Of a stretch of 11,075 nucleotides of DNA, positions 1 to 6,258 are shown one piece after another (the stretch's first letter is position 1; each line of letters opens with the position of its first letter). The notes under the pieces are model-generated. The model worked only from the letters and a program-made list of their open reading frames with translations, did no database searches and was not told where the DNA came from. A program made the translations under genes and the position numbers. This DNA is from an uncultured Erysipelotrichaceae bacterium (GTDB lineage: Bacteria > Bacillota_I > Bacilli_A > RF39 > UBA660). The DNA lies in NCBI GenBank assembly GCA_902772675.1, contig CACYBN010000103.1, positions 1-11,075 of the forward strand. The letters run 5' to 3'.

Positions 1-42
1 AGTAATGAATATTTAGAAGATGTATTACCAAATTTAAAATAA
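1..42 (+). CDS. C-terminal end of an upstream gene (partial)
   Basis: The first 42 bases read as 13 codons (SNEYLEDVLPNLK) ending in TAA at 40-42. This frame runs off the left edge, so only the last residues of the protein are visible and the family cannot be recognised. The stop overlaps the Shine-Dalgarno site of the next gene, and the next start codon is 14 bases downstream. That spacing is typical of a co-transcribed upstream neighbour. In other Bacillota rbgA often follows ribosomal protein L19 or signal peptidase genes, but these 13 residues do not let me choose. Confidence 0.5.
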   Translation, partial: SNEYLEDVLPNLK

Positions 43-47
43 AGGAG
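41..47 (+). promoter_or_regulatory. Ribosome binding site that decides the rbgA start
   Basis: AAAGGAG lies at 41-47. The frame is open from a TTG at 48, but that codon directly abuts the site and leaves no spacing. The ATG at 57 sits 9 bases downstream, which is normal, so 57 is chosen as the start. Confidence 0.75.
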
Positions 48-56
48 TTGATCCAA

Positions 57-932
57 ATGAATGAAAATAAAACTAATATAAATTGGTTCCCAGGACATAT
101 GGCTAAAACTAGAAGAGAAATTCAAGAAAAATTAAATTTAGTAGATATCATCTATGAAGTAGTTGATAGTCGTATGCCTTATAGTAGTAAAATTATAGAC
201 ATAGATAATTTAATTAAAGATAAACCTAGAGTTATTATATTTACTAAATATGATCTATGTGATAAAGAAGAAACTAATAAATTTATAGATTATTATAAAA
301 GTTTGGGTTATATAGTAATATCTGTTGATCTTCTAAATGATAAAGATATTGTTAAAAAAGTATTAAATGCCTCAAGTGGAGTATATGAAAAATTAACTGA
401 ATCTCGTAAGAATAAAGGACTTAAGCCTCGTAGTTTAAGAGCTTTAGTTATCGGAGTTCCAAATGTAGGTAAATCTACTTTAATAAATAGATTAGTTGGT
501 AAGAAAGCAGTTAATATTGGAAATAAGCCTGGTGTAACTAAATCTATTAGTTGGATTAGAATTAATAAAGATTTTGAATTACTTGATACACCTGGAATAC
601 TTTGGCCTAAAATAGATAATCAAAAACATGCACATAATCTTGCAGTTCTTTCATCTATTAAAGAAGAAATCTTAGATCCCGAAATGTTATCTAGATATAT
701 CTTAAATATCATGTTTGAATTATATCCAGATAGACTTAAAGAACGTTATGGAATTGAATCAATAGATAATGATAATATAGTTGATACTTATGATCTTATT
801 GGTAAGAAAAGAGGATGCTTACTAAAAGGTGGAGAAATGGATTATGATAAAGTATTTTCTATTATAATTGAAGATTTAAAAAACAATTTATTAGGTAATA
901 TTACCTTTGATAGAATTGAAGAAGTAAAATAA
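57..932 (+). CDS. rbgA: Ribosome biogenesis GTPase RbgA (YlqF)
   Basis: This is a 291-aa circularly permuted GTPase. In Bacillota RbgA acts in the cytoplasm on a late 50S assembly intermediate. The family signature NWFPGHM is at residues 9-15. The permuted order is visible: G4 (TKYD, 63-66) comes before G1/Walker A (GVPNVGKS, 133-140), G2 (T161) and G3 (DTPG, 177-180). The C-terminal part (about 200-291) corresponds to the RNA-binding domain, and the length is close to the roughly 280 aa usual for the family. G4 is TKYD rather than the commoner NKxD, a variant seen within this GTPase group. The start at 57 is set by AAAGGAG at 41-47. A hairpin terminator overlaps the stop codon. rbgA next to rnhB is a common Bacillota arrangement, but here a membrane-protein gene separates them. 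Confidence 0.96.
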   Translation: MNENKTNINWFPGHMAKTRREIQEKLNLVDIIYEVVDSRMPYSSKIIDIDNLIKDKPRVIIFTKYDLCDKEETNKFIDYYKSLGYIVISVDLLNDKDIVKKVLNASSGVYEKLTESRKNKGLKPRSLRALVIGVPNVGKSTLINRLVGKKAVNIGNKPGVTKSISWIRINKDFELLDTPGILWPKIDNQKHAHNLAVLSSIKEEILDPEMLSRYILNIMFELYPDRLKERYGIESIDNDNIVDTYDLIGKKRGCLLKGGEMDYDKVFSIIIEDLKNNLLGNITFDRIEEVK

Positions 933-949
933 TACTTCTTTTTTTATTT
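918..949 (+). terminator. Intrinsic terminator of rbgA
   Basis: A 9-bp stem (918-926 with 933-941, including one terminal G-T pair) encloses a 6-base loop (AAATAA) and runs into a T-rich tract. The rbgA stop codon (930-932) lies in the loop. The stem is AT-rich but perfectly complementary. Confidence 0.75.
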
Positions 950-974
950 TCTTCTTTTAAAATATTTATATAAT

Positions 975-996
975 TGATAAAATTATATTAGGTGAT
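975..996 (+). promoter_or_regulatory. Extended -10 promoter fused to ribosome binding site
   Basis: TG at 975-976, one base, then TAAAAT at 978-983 form an extended -10. The best-spaced -35 position (955-960) is a poor match. AGGTGAT begins only six bases after the -10, at 990, and the ATG follows at 1000. This predicts a transcript start at about the Shine-Dalgarno site itself. The same arrangement recurs upstream of nusB and of the 103-aa gene. It is inferred from sequence only. Confidence 0.5.
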
Positions 997-999
997 TGT

Positions 1000-2112
1000 A
1001 TGGATAAATTTAGAGATTTTTTAAATAAAGTAAGTAATAAGATATATATTTTATTAGAAAAATTATCTAATACTATTATTAAAAATGATAATAATATAGT
1101 TATTAAAACTATTATTAAAGTAATTGTATTGTTACTTACATATATCCTTCTTGGAATCTTATGTAATATTATTAAAGAATTAGGTATATTATTGATATAT
1201 CTAGTTGGTTTATCTGGTAGAGCTATTATTGCTTGGATATGGAGAACTGTTATTTGGTTTACTTATATCTTATTTATTATAGTATCTATCTATAGACTTG
1301 TAGAAAATATTGAAGATAATGAAAAATTAATTTTTAAGAATAAGAGAAAAGATGATAAAGTAAAAAATAATATTAAAATGACAATTAGAAATATTGTAAA
1401 AGTATTATCTATAATAATATTGATACCATTATTTGTATGTGATATTGGTCTTATATTTACTTTAGGATTATTCTTAGGATATATAAAAGATGGAATATAT
1501 TTAATAAGTATATTTGGAACTATTATAGGTTTAATTATATTCTTTACTGGATTTATATTCTTAGTTAAGAGTTTATTATCAAATAAGAATACTAGATTAA
1601 AGAAATATTTTATTTCAATGGTAGTTGCTATTGTAGTTGTTAGTTTATCTAGTGTATTACTAGTATTTGAAGTAAAAGATTACAAAAGAATTGATAATTT
1701 AACTGAAGACTTTAATGAATCTGCGGTTATACAAGAATATAAACTTAATAAAAATAAAAAATATCATATTATTACTGAATACTATAAAGAAGTAGAAATA
1801 GTAGAAGATGAAGATATGGGTTCTTATATGCAAGTAGAAGTAAGGCATTATACTACTAATAGTGTTAATACTAAGTTAGAAGACTATGATAAAAAAGTTA
1901 ATATTGTTTATACTAGTGATCTTGATTTAGAAATAAAAGATTATTCTAATATTTATAATTTATTACTAACTTCTGTTAAAGATAAGAAATTATATAATTA
2001 TTTACTACTTAAATATCCTAAGATTAAAATAACTGTAAGTCCTGATTATAGAGATTTATTAGTTATAAATAAAGATGTATTAAAAATGGAAGAGCCTGAT
2101 TTTGATGATTGA
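1000..2112 (+). CDS. Unrecognised multi-pass membrane protein with hydrophilic C-terminal domain
   Basis: I do not recognise this 370-aa protein. There is no cleavable signal peptide. A short basic/amphipathic N-terminus (1-35) precedes hydrophobic segments at about 38-59, 61-79, 81-101, 133-160, 164-192 and 205-225. A charged loop (about 102-131) separates the first three from the rest. The last third (226-370) is hydrophilic, rich in Lys, Asp, Glu and Tyr, and probably forms a soluble domain on one side of the membrane. I see no nucleotide-binding, metal-binding or catalytic motif. The start is supported by AGGTGAT at 990-996. The gene has its own probable promoter behind the rbgA terminator and overlaps rnhB by 8 bases, so the two are likely translationally coupled. 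It ends with TGA immediately followed by TAA. Its position suggests co-expression with rnhB-priA but does not show a functional link. Confidence 0.85.
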   Translation: MDKFRDFLNKVSNKIYILLEKLSNTIIKNDNNIVIKTIIKVIVLLLTYILLGILCNIIKELGILLIYLVGLSGRAIIAWIWRTVIWFTYILFIIVSIYRLVENIEDNEKLIFKNKRKDDKVKNNIKMTIRNIVKVLSIIILIPLFVCDIGLIFTLGLFLGYIKDGIYLISIFGTIIGLIIFFTGFIFLVKSLLSNKNTRLKKYFISMVVAIVVVSLSSVLLVFEVKDYKRIDNLTEDFNESAVIQEYKLNKNKKYHIITEYYKEVEIVEDEDMGSYMQVEVRHYTTNSVNTKLEDYDKKVNIVYTSDLDLEIKDYSNIYNLLLTSVKDKKLYNYLLLKYPKIKITVSPDYRDLLVINKDVLKMEEPDFDD

Positions 2113-2722
2113 TAATTATATATATGAAAGAGAATTACTAAATAAAGGAATAAAATATATAGCAGGAGTAGATGAAGTAGGAAGAGGACCTTTAGTAGGA
2201 CCTGTAGTAGTAGCTTGTGTAATTCTTCCTCCTAATTATAAATTAGAAGGATTAACTGATTCTAAGAAATTATCTGCTAAAAAAAGAGAATATTATTATG
2301 ATATTTTAATGAAAGAAGCATTATCTGTTTCAGTAGCATTAAGAGATAATAATAGAATTGATGAAATTAACATATTAGAAGCTACTAAAGAAGCGATGAT
2401 TGAATCTATTAATAATTCTAGTATTAAACCTGAATATGTATTAATAGATGCAGTTAAATTAGATATAGATATTCCTACTGAATCTATTATAAAAGGAGAT
2501 TTAAAAAGTCTTACTATTGCAGCTGCTTCAGTAATAGCTAAAGTAACTAGAGATAGAATGATGATTGAATTAGACAAAGAATTCCCTGAATATAATTTTA
2601 AAAAGAATATGGGATATGGAACAAAAGCACATATAGAAGCAATAAAAGAATATGGAATTTTAAAGGAACATAGAAAAACATTTAAACCTGTATGTGATTA
2701 CTTAGATAGAATTAGAAATTAA
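2105..2722 (+). CDS. rnhB: Ribonuclease HII
   Basis: RNase HII cuts the RNA strand of RNA-DNA hybrids and removes single ribonucleotides from DNA. The 205-aa protein carries the N-terminal GVDEVGRGPLVGPVV signature (residues 21-35) and DSKKLS (52-57). The four expected acidic metal ligands are present: D23, E24, D115 (in LIDAV) and D132 (in IKGD). The conserved IAAASVIAKVTRD block ends at D150. The length matches the short form; Bacillus RnhB is longer, with an N-terminal extension that is missing here. A TTG at 2102 is in frame, but ATG at 2105 is preferred. It lies about 10 bases after a GGAAGAG stretch (2088-2094) and overlaps the end of the upstream gene by 8 bases. priA follows after 13 bases, so the two are probably co-transcribed. 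Confidence 0.95.
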   Translation: MIDNYIYERELLNKGIKYIAGVDEVGRGPLVGPVVVACVILPPNYKLEGLTDSKKLSAKKREYYYDILMKEALSVSVALRDNNRIDEINILEATKEAMIESINNSSIKPEYVLIDAVKLDIDIPTESIIKGDLKSLTIAAASVIAKVTRDRMMIELDKEFPEYNFKKNMGYGTKAHIEAIKEYGILKEHRKTFKPVCDYLDRIRN

Positions 2723-2735
2723 ATAGGAGGGTATT

Positions 2736-4889
2736 ATGGTTGTTAATGTTTTAGTAGAACTTTCAAATAAAAATATAGATAGAACATTTGACTACCATGT
2801 ACCAAAAGAATTAGAAAATAAAATAGAAATAGGAAAAAGAGTTATCGTACCATTTGGAAGTATGACTTTAGAAGGATTTATTCTAGGTATAAGTGATACT
2901 TCACAATTATCTGATTTAAAAGAAGTAATGGATGTTACTGATGAAGAAGTAATATTAAATAAAGAATTACTTGAATTAGGTAAAGATATAAGTAGGATAA
3001 CTCTTTCTACTTTGATAAGTTCTTATCAATGTATGTTACCTAAAGCTTTAAAAGCTAGTAATAAGACAAATATAAATAAAAAATATATTAAATATGTATA
3101 TTTAAATAAAGATATAGACTTATCTAAAATTAAAATTAGTCCTAAGCAACAAGAAATATTAGATCAAATAAAAGATAAAATTAAAGAGTCTGATATTGAA
3201 GGCTCTACTTCAAGTATTAAGACTCTTATTAAAAATAATATTTTAATCGAAGAAGAGATTGAAGAATATAGAGTAAATTACTCTGAAGAAAATACTTATA
3301 AAATCAAATTAAATGAAGAACAACAACAAGTAGTAGATAGAATTAATAATAGTACTAATGAAACTTTCTTATTACATGGAGTTACTGGTTCAGGTAAAAC
3401 TGAAGTATATATGGAAGTTATTGCTGATAGGATTAAAAAAGGAGAACAAAGTATTGTTCTTGTACCAGAGATTAGTTTAACTCCTCAAATAGTTAATCGT
3501 TTTTATAAGAGATTTGGATCTAGAATAGCTGTTCTACATAGTAGATTAAGTGATGGAGAAAGATATGATGAATATAGAAAGATTATGAGAGGAGAAATAG
3601 ATATAGTAATAGGTGCTAGATCTGCAGTATTTGCTCCTTTAAAGAAAATAGGAGCTATTATTATAGATGAAGAACATTCAACTACTTATAAGCAAGAATC
3701 TAATCCTAAATATAATACTATAGATATAGCTTTATTACGTCAAAAAACTCATAATTGCGTAATTGTTTTAGGTAGTGCAACTCCATCATTAGAAACTTAT
3801 TCTAGAGCTTTAAAAGGGGTATATACTTTATTAGAATTAAAAAATAGAGCTAATAAGAAACCTATGCCTAAAGTTAGTATTGTAGATATGAATAAAGAAA
3901 AGAATAAATCTAGTTATTTTTCTAAATTACTACATGATGAAATAGTAGATAAATTATCTAAGAATGAACAAATAATTCTATTTTTAAATAGAAGAGGTTA
4001 TTCTTCATTTATATCTTGTAATAATTGTGGTTATGTAGAAAAGTGTCCTAATTGTGATATATCTCTTACTTATCATAAAACTAGTGATACTTTAAGATGT
4101 CATTATTGTGGATATGGAAATAAAAGAAAGAGTAGATGTCCTGAATGTGGAGAAGATTCATTAAGGCTTCTTGGAGTAGGTACAGAAAAAATAGAAGAAG
4201 AAATAGCTAAAGAGTTTGATGCTTCTGTAGTAAGAATGGATTTAGATACTACTAGTAAAAAAGGAGCTCATAATAAGATAATAGAAGATTTTAAAAATCA
4301 TAAATATGATATTTTATTAGGAACTCAAATGATAGCTAAAGGACTAGACTTTGATAATGTTACTCTTGTAGGAGTAATAAATGCTGATACATCATTATTA
4401 TTTCCTAATTTTAGGAGTAGTGAATATACATATCAATTATTATCTCAAGTATCTGGTAGATCAGGTAGAGGAGATAAAGAAGGAGAAGTAATAATTCAAA
4501 CACATAATCCTGAACATTATGCAATAATTTATTCAAAAAATAATGATTATATGTCATTTTTTAAAAAAGAAATGTCTATTAGAAGAGAATTATCTTATTC
4601 TCCATACTATTTTATGACATCGATAAAGATTATTTCTAAAGACTATGAATTAGCTCGTACTGAAAGTGTTAAAGTAGGAGAATATTTAAAATCTAATCTT
4701 GAAAATACAATTATTTTAGGACCGTCAATAGCTAATGTATTTAGAATAAACAATACTTATAGATTTAATATTATTCTTAAATATAAGAAGGATAATAAAC
4801 TATATGAAACATTATTAAAACTACAAGAACACTATGCTTCTAATAGTAAAGTTAAAGTAGATATTGATATAAATCCAGTAAACATATAA
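2736..4889 (+). CDS. priA: Primosomal replication restart helicase PriA
   Basis: PriA is a superfamily 2 3'-5' DNA helicase that recognises stalled or repaired forks and reloads the replicative helicase. At 717 aa it is close to E. coli PriA and shorter than the Bacillus protein. The N-terminal DNA-binding region occupies about 1-190. Walker A GVTGSGKT is at 215-222, the DEEH box at 311-314 and the GSATPS motif at 346-351. The primosomal zinc-binding insert has all eight cysteines (428, 431, 437, 440, 455, 458, 468, 471). Helicase motifs GTQMIAKGLDF (529-539) and QVSGRSGR (571-578) follow. A GGAGG site at 2726-2730 sets the start. There is no clear terminator after the stop, and the -35 of the next gene's promoter begins 8 bases later. 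priA beside rnhB differs from Bacillus subtilis, where priA lies near coaBC, def and fmt. Confidence 0.97.
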   Translation: MVVNVLVELSNKNIDRTFDYHVPKELENKIEIGKRVIVPFGSMTLEGFILGISDTSQLSDLKEVMDVTDEEVILNKELLELGKDISRITLSTLISSYQCMLPKALKASNKTNINKKYIKYVYLNKDIDLSKIKISPKQQEILDQIKDKIKESDIEGSTSSIKTLIKNNILIEEEIEEYRVNYSEENTYKIKLNEEQQQVVDRINNSTNETFLLHGVTGSGKTEVYMEVIADRIKKGEQSIVLVPEISLTPQIVNRFYKRFGSRIAVLHSRLSDGERYDEYRKIMRGEIDIVIGARSAVFAPLKKIGAIIIDEEHSTTYKQESNPKYNTIDIALLRQKTHNCVIVLGSATPSLETYSRALKGVYTLLELKNRANKKPMPKVSIVDMNKEKNKSSYFSKLLHDEIVDKLSKNEQIILFLNRRGYSSFISCNNCGYVEKCPNCDISLTYHKTSDTLRCHYCGYGNKRKSRCPECGEDSLRLLGVGTEKIEEEIAKEFDASVVRMDLDTTSKKGAHNKIIEDFKNHKYDILLGTQMIAKGLDFDNVTLVGVINADTSLLFPNFRSSEYTYQLLSQVSGRSGRGDKEGEVIIQTHNPEHYAIIYSKNNDYMSFFKKEMSIRRELSYSPYYFMTSIKIISKDYELARTESVKVGEYLKSNLENTIILGPSIANVFRINNTYRFNIILKYKKDNKLYETLLKLQEHYASNSKVKVDIDINPVNI

Positions 4890-4896
4890 GTTGAAA

Positions 4897-4925
4897 TTGA
4901 CTTTTAAACAGTTGTATGATATATT
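4897..4925 (+). promoter_or_regulatory. Sigma-A-type promoter upstream of the 280-aa gene
   Basis: TTGACT (4897-4902), a 17-base spacer and TATATT (4920-4925) form a near-consensus promoter in the priA-to-next-gene gap. The predicted transcript start near 4932 leaves a leader of about 22 bases that contains the ribosome binding site at 4939-4944. Confidence 0.65.
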
Positions 4926-4938
4926 ATGCGTGAAAAAA

Positions 4939-4944
4939 GGGAGG
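4939..4944 (+). promoter_or_regulatory. Ribosome binding site that decides the start of the 280-aa gene
   Basis: GGGAGG at 4939-4944 is followed by ATG at 4954 after 9 bases. The frame is open from TTG at 4891, but that start has no Shine-Dalgarno site and its extra codons would lie over the promoter. Confidence 0.75.
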
Positions 4945-4953
4945 TTAGGATTT

Positions 4954-5796
4954 ATGGCAATAGCGTATAAGAGAAATTACAGATTCTTTTTACAAAATAG
5001 ATATAATAAAGGACAAACTTGTTTATCATTTCATAATGATGGAACTGTATCTTTAAAAGTTGTTCCTAGTTTAGGTGAAATTAAAGCTATAGATCTTGCT
5101 AAGAAAGATACGCCTGCTCAAACATTAGCATATTTTGATTCTCTTACAACATCAACAACTGATTTAAGTTCATTTTTAGAATCAATTGAAACAGATCATC
5201 CTGATTTAGGTTTTTATAGTGGTAATTTTAAATTAAAAAAAACTTATATAGGTTATTTTTATAATTATAGCATGAGAAGAATGACTCCCGTATATGATGA
5301 TGAAAATCTTAAAAGTGTAGCATTGGGCGCAGAAGGATCAAAAGTAGGTAGAGATGATGAATTTGCTTATTCATTTATGAATGAGGTTATTTCACGAATA
5401 ACTGATCCAAATAATCATGATTATGCTAAAACACTTGTAGCTACTGCTCGTAAAAATGATGGATTTGAAGGTGGATATGAATATTCAATAACTAAAGATA
5501 TTACTAATACAATAACTTCATTACATAATGCATGTATCAATTCTAGTATGTATTCATCTTTTGCATTAGATGAAGATATAAGCGCATGGAAAGCTGATTT
5601 AAAACAAAAAATGCAACAATATAAAGTATTTAGAGAATTATATAGATTTACAAAAGCTTATGATTTAGCAACTTCTCATGAAAAAGAAGAAAAAACTAAT
5701 CCTAATACTATTGAAGTTCCCCAAAAACCAAAGCTAAAATCTTTAACATATCATCAAATCTCTCTATCTGATATGTTTCCTGAAGTAGGTAAATAA
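4954..5796 (+). CDS. Unrecognised 280-aa soluble protein
   Basis: I do not recognise this protein. It has no signal peptide, no long hydrophobic segment and no obvious catalytic or nucleotide-binding motif. The N-terminus (1-110) is basic and aromatic-rich and looks like an alpha/beta domain, with many Tyr and Phe (YKRNYRFFLQNRY at 5-17; YIGYFYNY at 98-105). Residues 130-180 contain a Gly/Asp-rich stretch. Residues 205-245 are probably helical and charged, and a Lys/Pro-rich linker (245-262) leads to a short C-terminal tail. The start at 4954 follows a strong GGGAGG site. The gene has its own promoter and its own terminator, so it appears to be an independent transcription unit set between priA and nusB. 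It uses some codons rare in its neighbours (ACG, CCC, GGC, AGC) and looks slightly richer in GC, which could mean a different expression level or a later arrival. Function unknown. Confidence 0.85.
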   Translation: MAIAYKRNYRFFLQNRYNKGQTCLSFHNDGTVSLKVVPSLGEIKAIDLAKKDTPAQTLAYFDSLTTSTTDLSSFLESIETDHPDLGFYSGNFKLKKTYIGYFYNYSMRRMTPVYDDENLKSVALGAEGSKVGRDDEFAYSFMNEVISRITDPNNHDYAKTLVATARKNDGFEGGYEYSITKDITNTITSLHNACINSSMYSSFALDEDISAWKADLKQKMQQYKVFRELYRFTKAYDLATSHEKEEKTNPNTIEVPQKPKLKSLTYHQISLSDMFPEVGK

Positions 5797-5822
5797 TAAA
5801 GTTTAATGACTTTATTTTTTTT
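5795..5822 (+). terminator. Intrinsic terminator of the 280-aa gene
   Basis: AATAAAGT (5795-5802) pairs with ACTTTATT (5809-5816) across a 6-base loop and runs into a tract of eight Ts (5815-5822). The stop codon of the preceding gene (5794-5796) overlaps the base of the stem. Confidence 0.8.
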
Positions 5823-5834
5823 ATATGATAAAAT
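5806..5834 (+). promoter_or_regulatory. Extended -10 promoter of nusB, interleaved with the upstream terminator
   Basis: ATGACT (5806-5811), a 17-base spacer and TAAAAT (5829-5834) form the promoter. TATG at 5824-5827 makes it an extended -10. The -35 lies in the loop and 3' arm of the upstream terminator hairpin. The predicted transcript start is near 5841, at the ribosome binding site, so the leader would be only about 10 bases. Confidence 0.6.
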
Positions 5835-5840
5835 GTATTT

Positions 5841-5846
5841 GGTGAT
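5841..5846 (+). promoter_or_regulatory. Ribosome binding site that decides the nusB start
   Basis: GGTGAT at 5841-5846 precedes ATG at 5851 by 4 bases. It matches the anti-Shine-Dalgarno extension used upstream of the genes at 1000 and 7883. Earlier in-frame ATGs at 5806 and 5833 lie in the terminator loop and the -10 element, and they lack a site. Confidence 0.65.
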
Positions 5847-5850
5847 GTCT

Positions 5851-6258
5851 ATGAAAAATAGAAGTGAGCTTCGCGAAATAAGTATGCAAGCAATATATCA
5901 AATATATATATATGAATCTTCTAATATTGAATATGAATTAAATAAAGTTATAAAGGAACTTTTAGAAGTAGAGAATCCATTTGTTAATGAATTAACTGAA
6001 GGAGTTATTTCTAAGCAAGATGAAATATCTAAAATAGCTAATAAATATCTAGTTAATTGGGATATAGATCGTTTATCTAAAGTTGATAAAGCTATTATAA
6101 GTAGTGCAATATATGAACTTAAATATATGGATACTCCTCCTTTAGTAGTAATTAATGAAGCTATAGAATTATCTAAAAAATATAGTGATGAAAAAGTTAC
6201 TAAGATGATTAATGCTGCTTTAGATAAATACTATCATGAGGAAATAGATGGAAGATAA
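5851..6258 (+). CDS. nusB: Transcription antitermination protein NusB
   Basis: NusB binds boxA RNA together with NusE (ribosomal protein S10) and supports antitermination of rRNA operons. The 135-aa protein is the usual length when started at ATG 5851, giving the typical MKNRSELREISMQAIYQ opening (an Arg-rich helix as in other NusB proteins). The C-terminal family block is clear: W70, RLSKVDKAI (74-82), YELKYMDTPP (88-97), VVINEAIELSKKY (99-111) and the closing INAALDKYY (120-128). Starting at 5806 would add 15 residues with no family support. The gene overlaps xseA by 11 bases. In Bacillus folD lies between nusB and xseA, but here it is absent from the cluster. Confidence 0.95.
   Translation: MKNRSELREISMQAIYQIYIYESSNIEYELNKVIKELLEVENPFVNELTEGVISKQDEISKIANKYLVNWDIDRLSKVDKAIISSAIYELKYMDTPPLVVINEAIELSKKYSDEKVTKMINAALDKYYHEEIDGR

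Noticed and set aside
48..56. TTG start for rbgA giving three extra residues
   Set aside because: It directly abuts the AAAGGAG site with no spacing, whereas ATG at 57 has ideal spacing and matches the usual RbgA N-terminus.
2296..2577. 93-aa frame on the minus strand within rnhB
   Set aside because: It is entirely antisense to a well-conserved RNase HII, has no supporting signals, and has a low-complexity hydrophobic translation typical of shadow frames.
4891..4953. TTG start adding 21 residues to the 280-aa protein
   Set aside because: The extension has no ribosome binding site and lies over the TTGACT/TATATT promoter; ATG at 4954 follows GGGAGG.
5806..5850. ATG starts at 5806 and 5833 for nusB
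   Set aside because: They fall in the terminator loop and in the -10 element, have no ribosome binding site, and add residues that NusB proteins lack.
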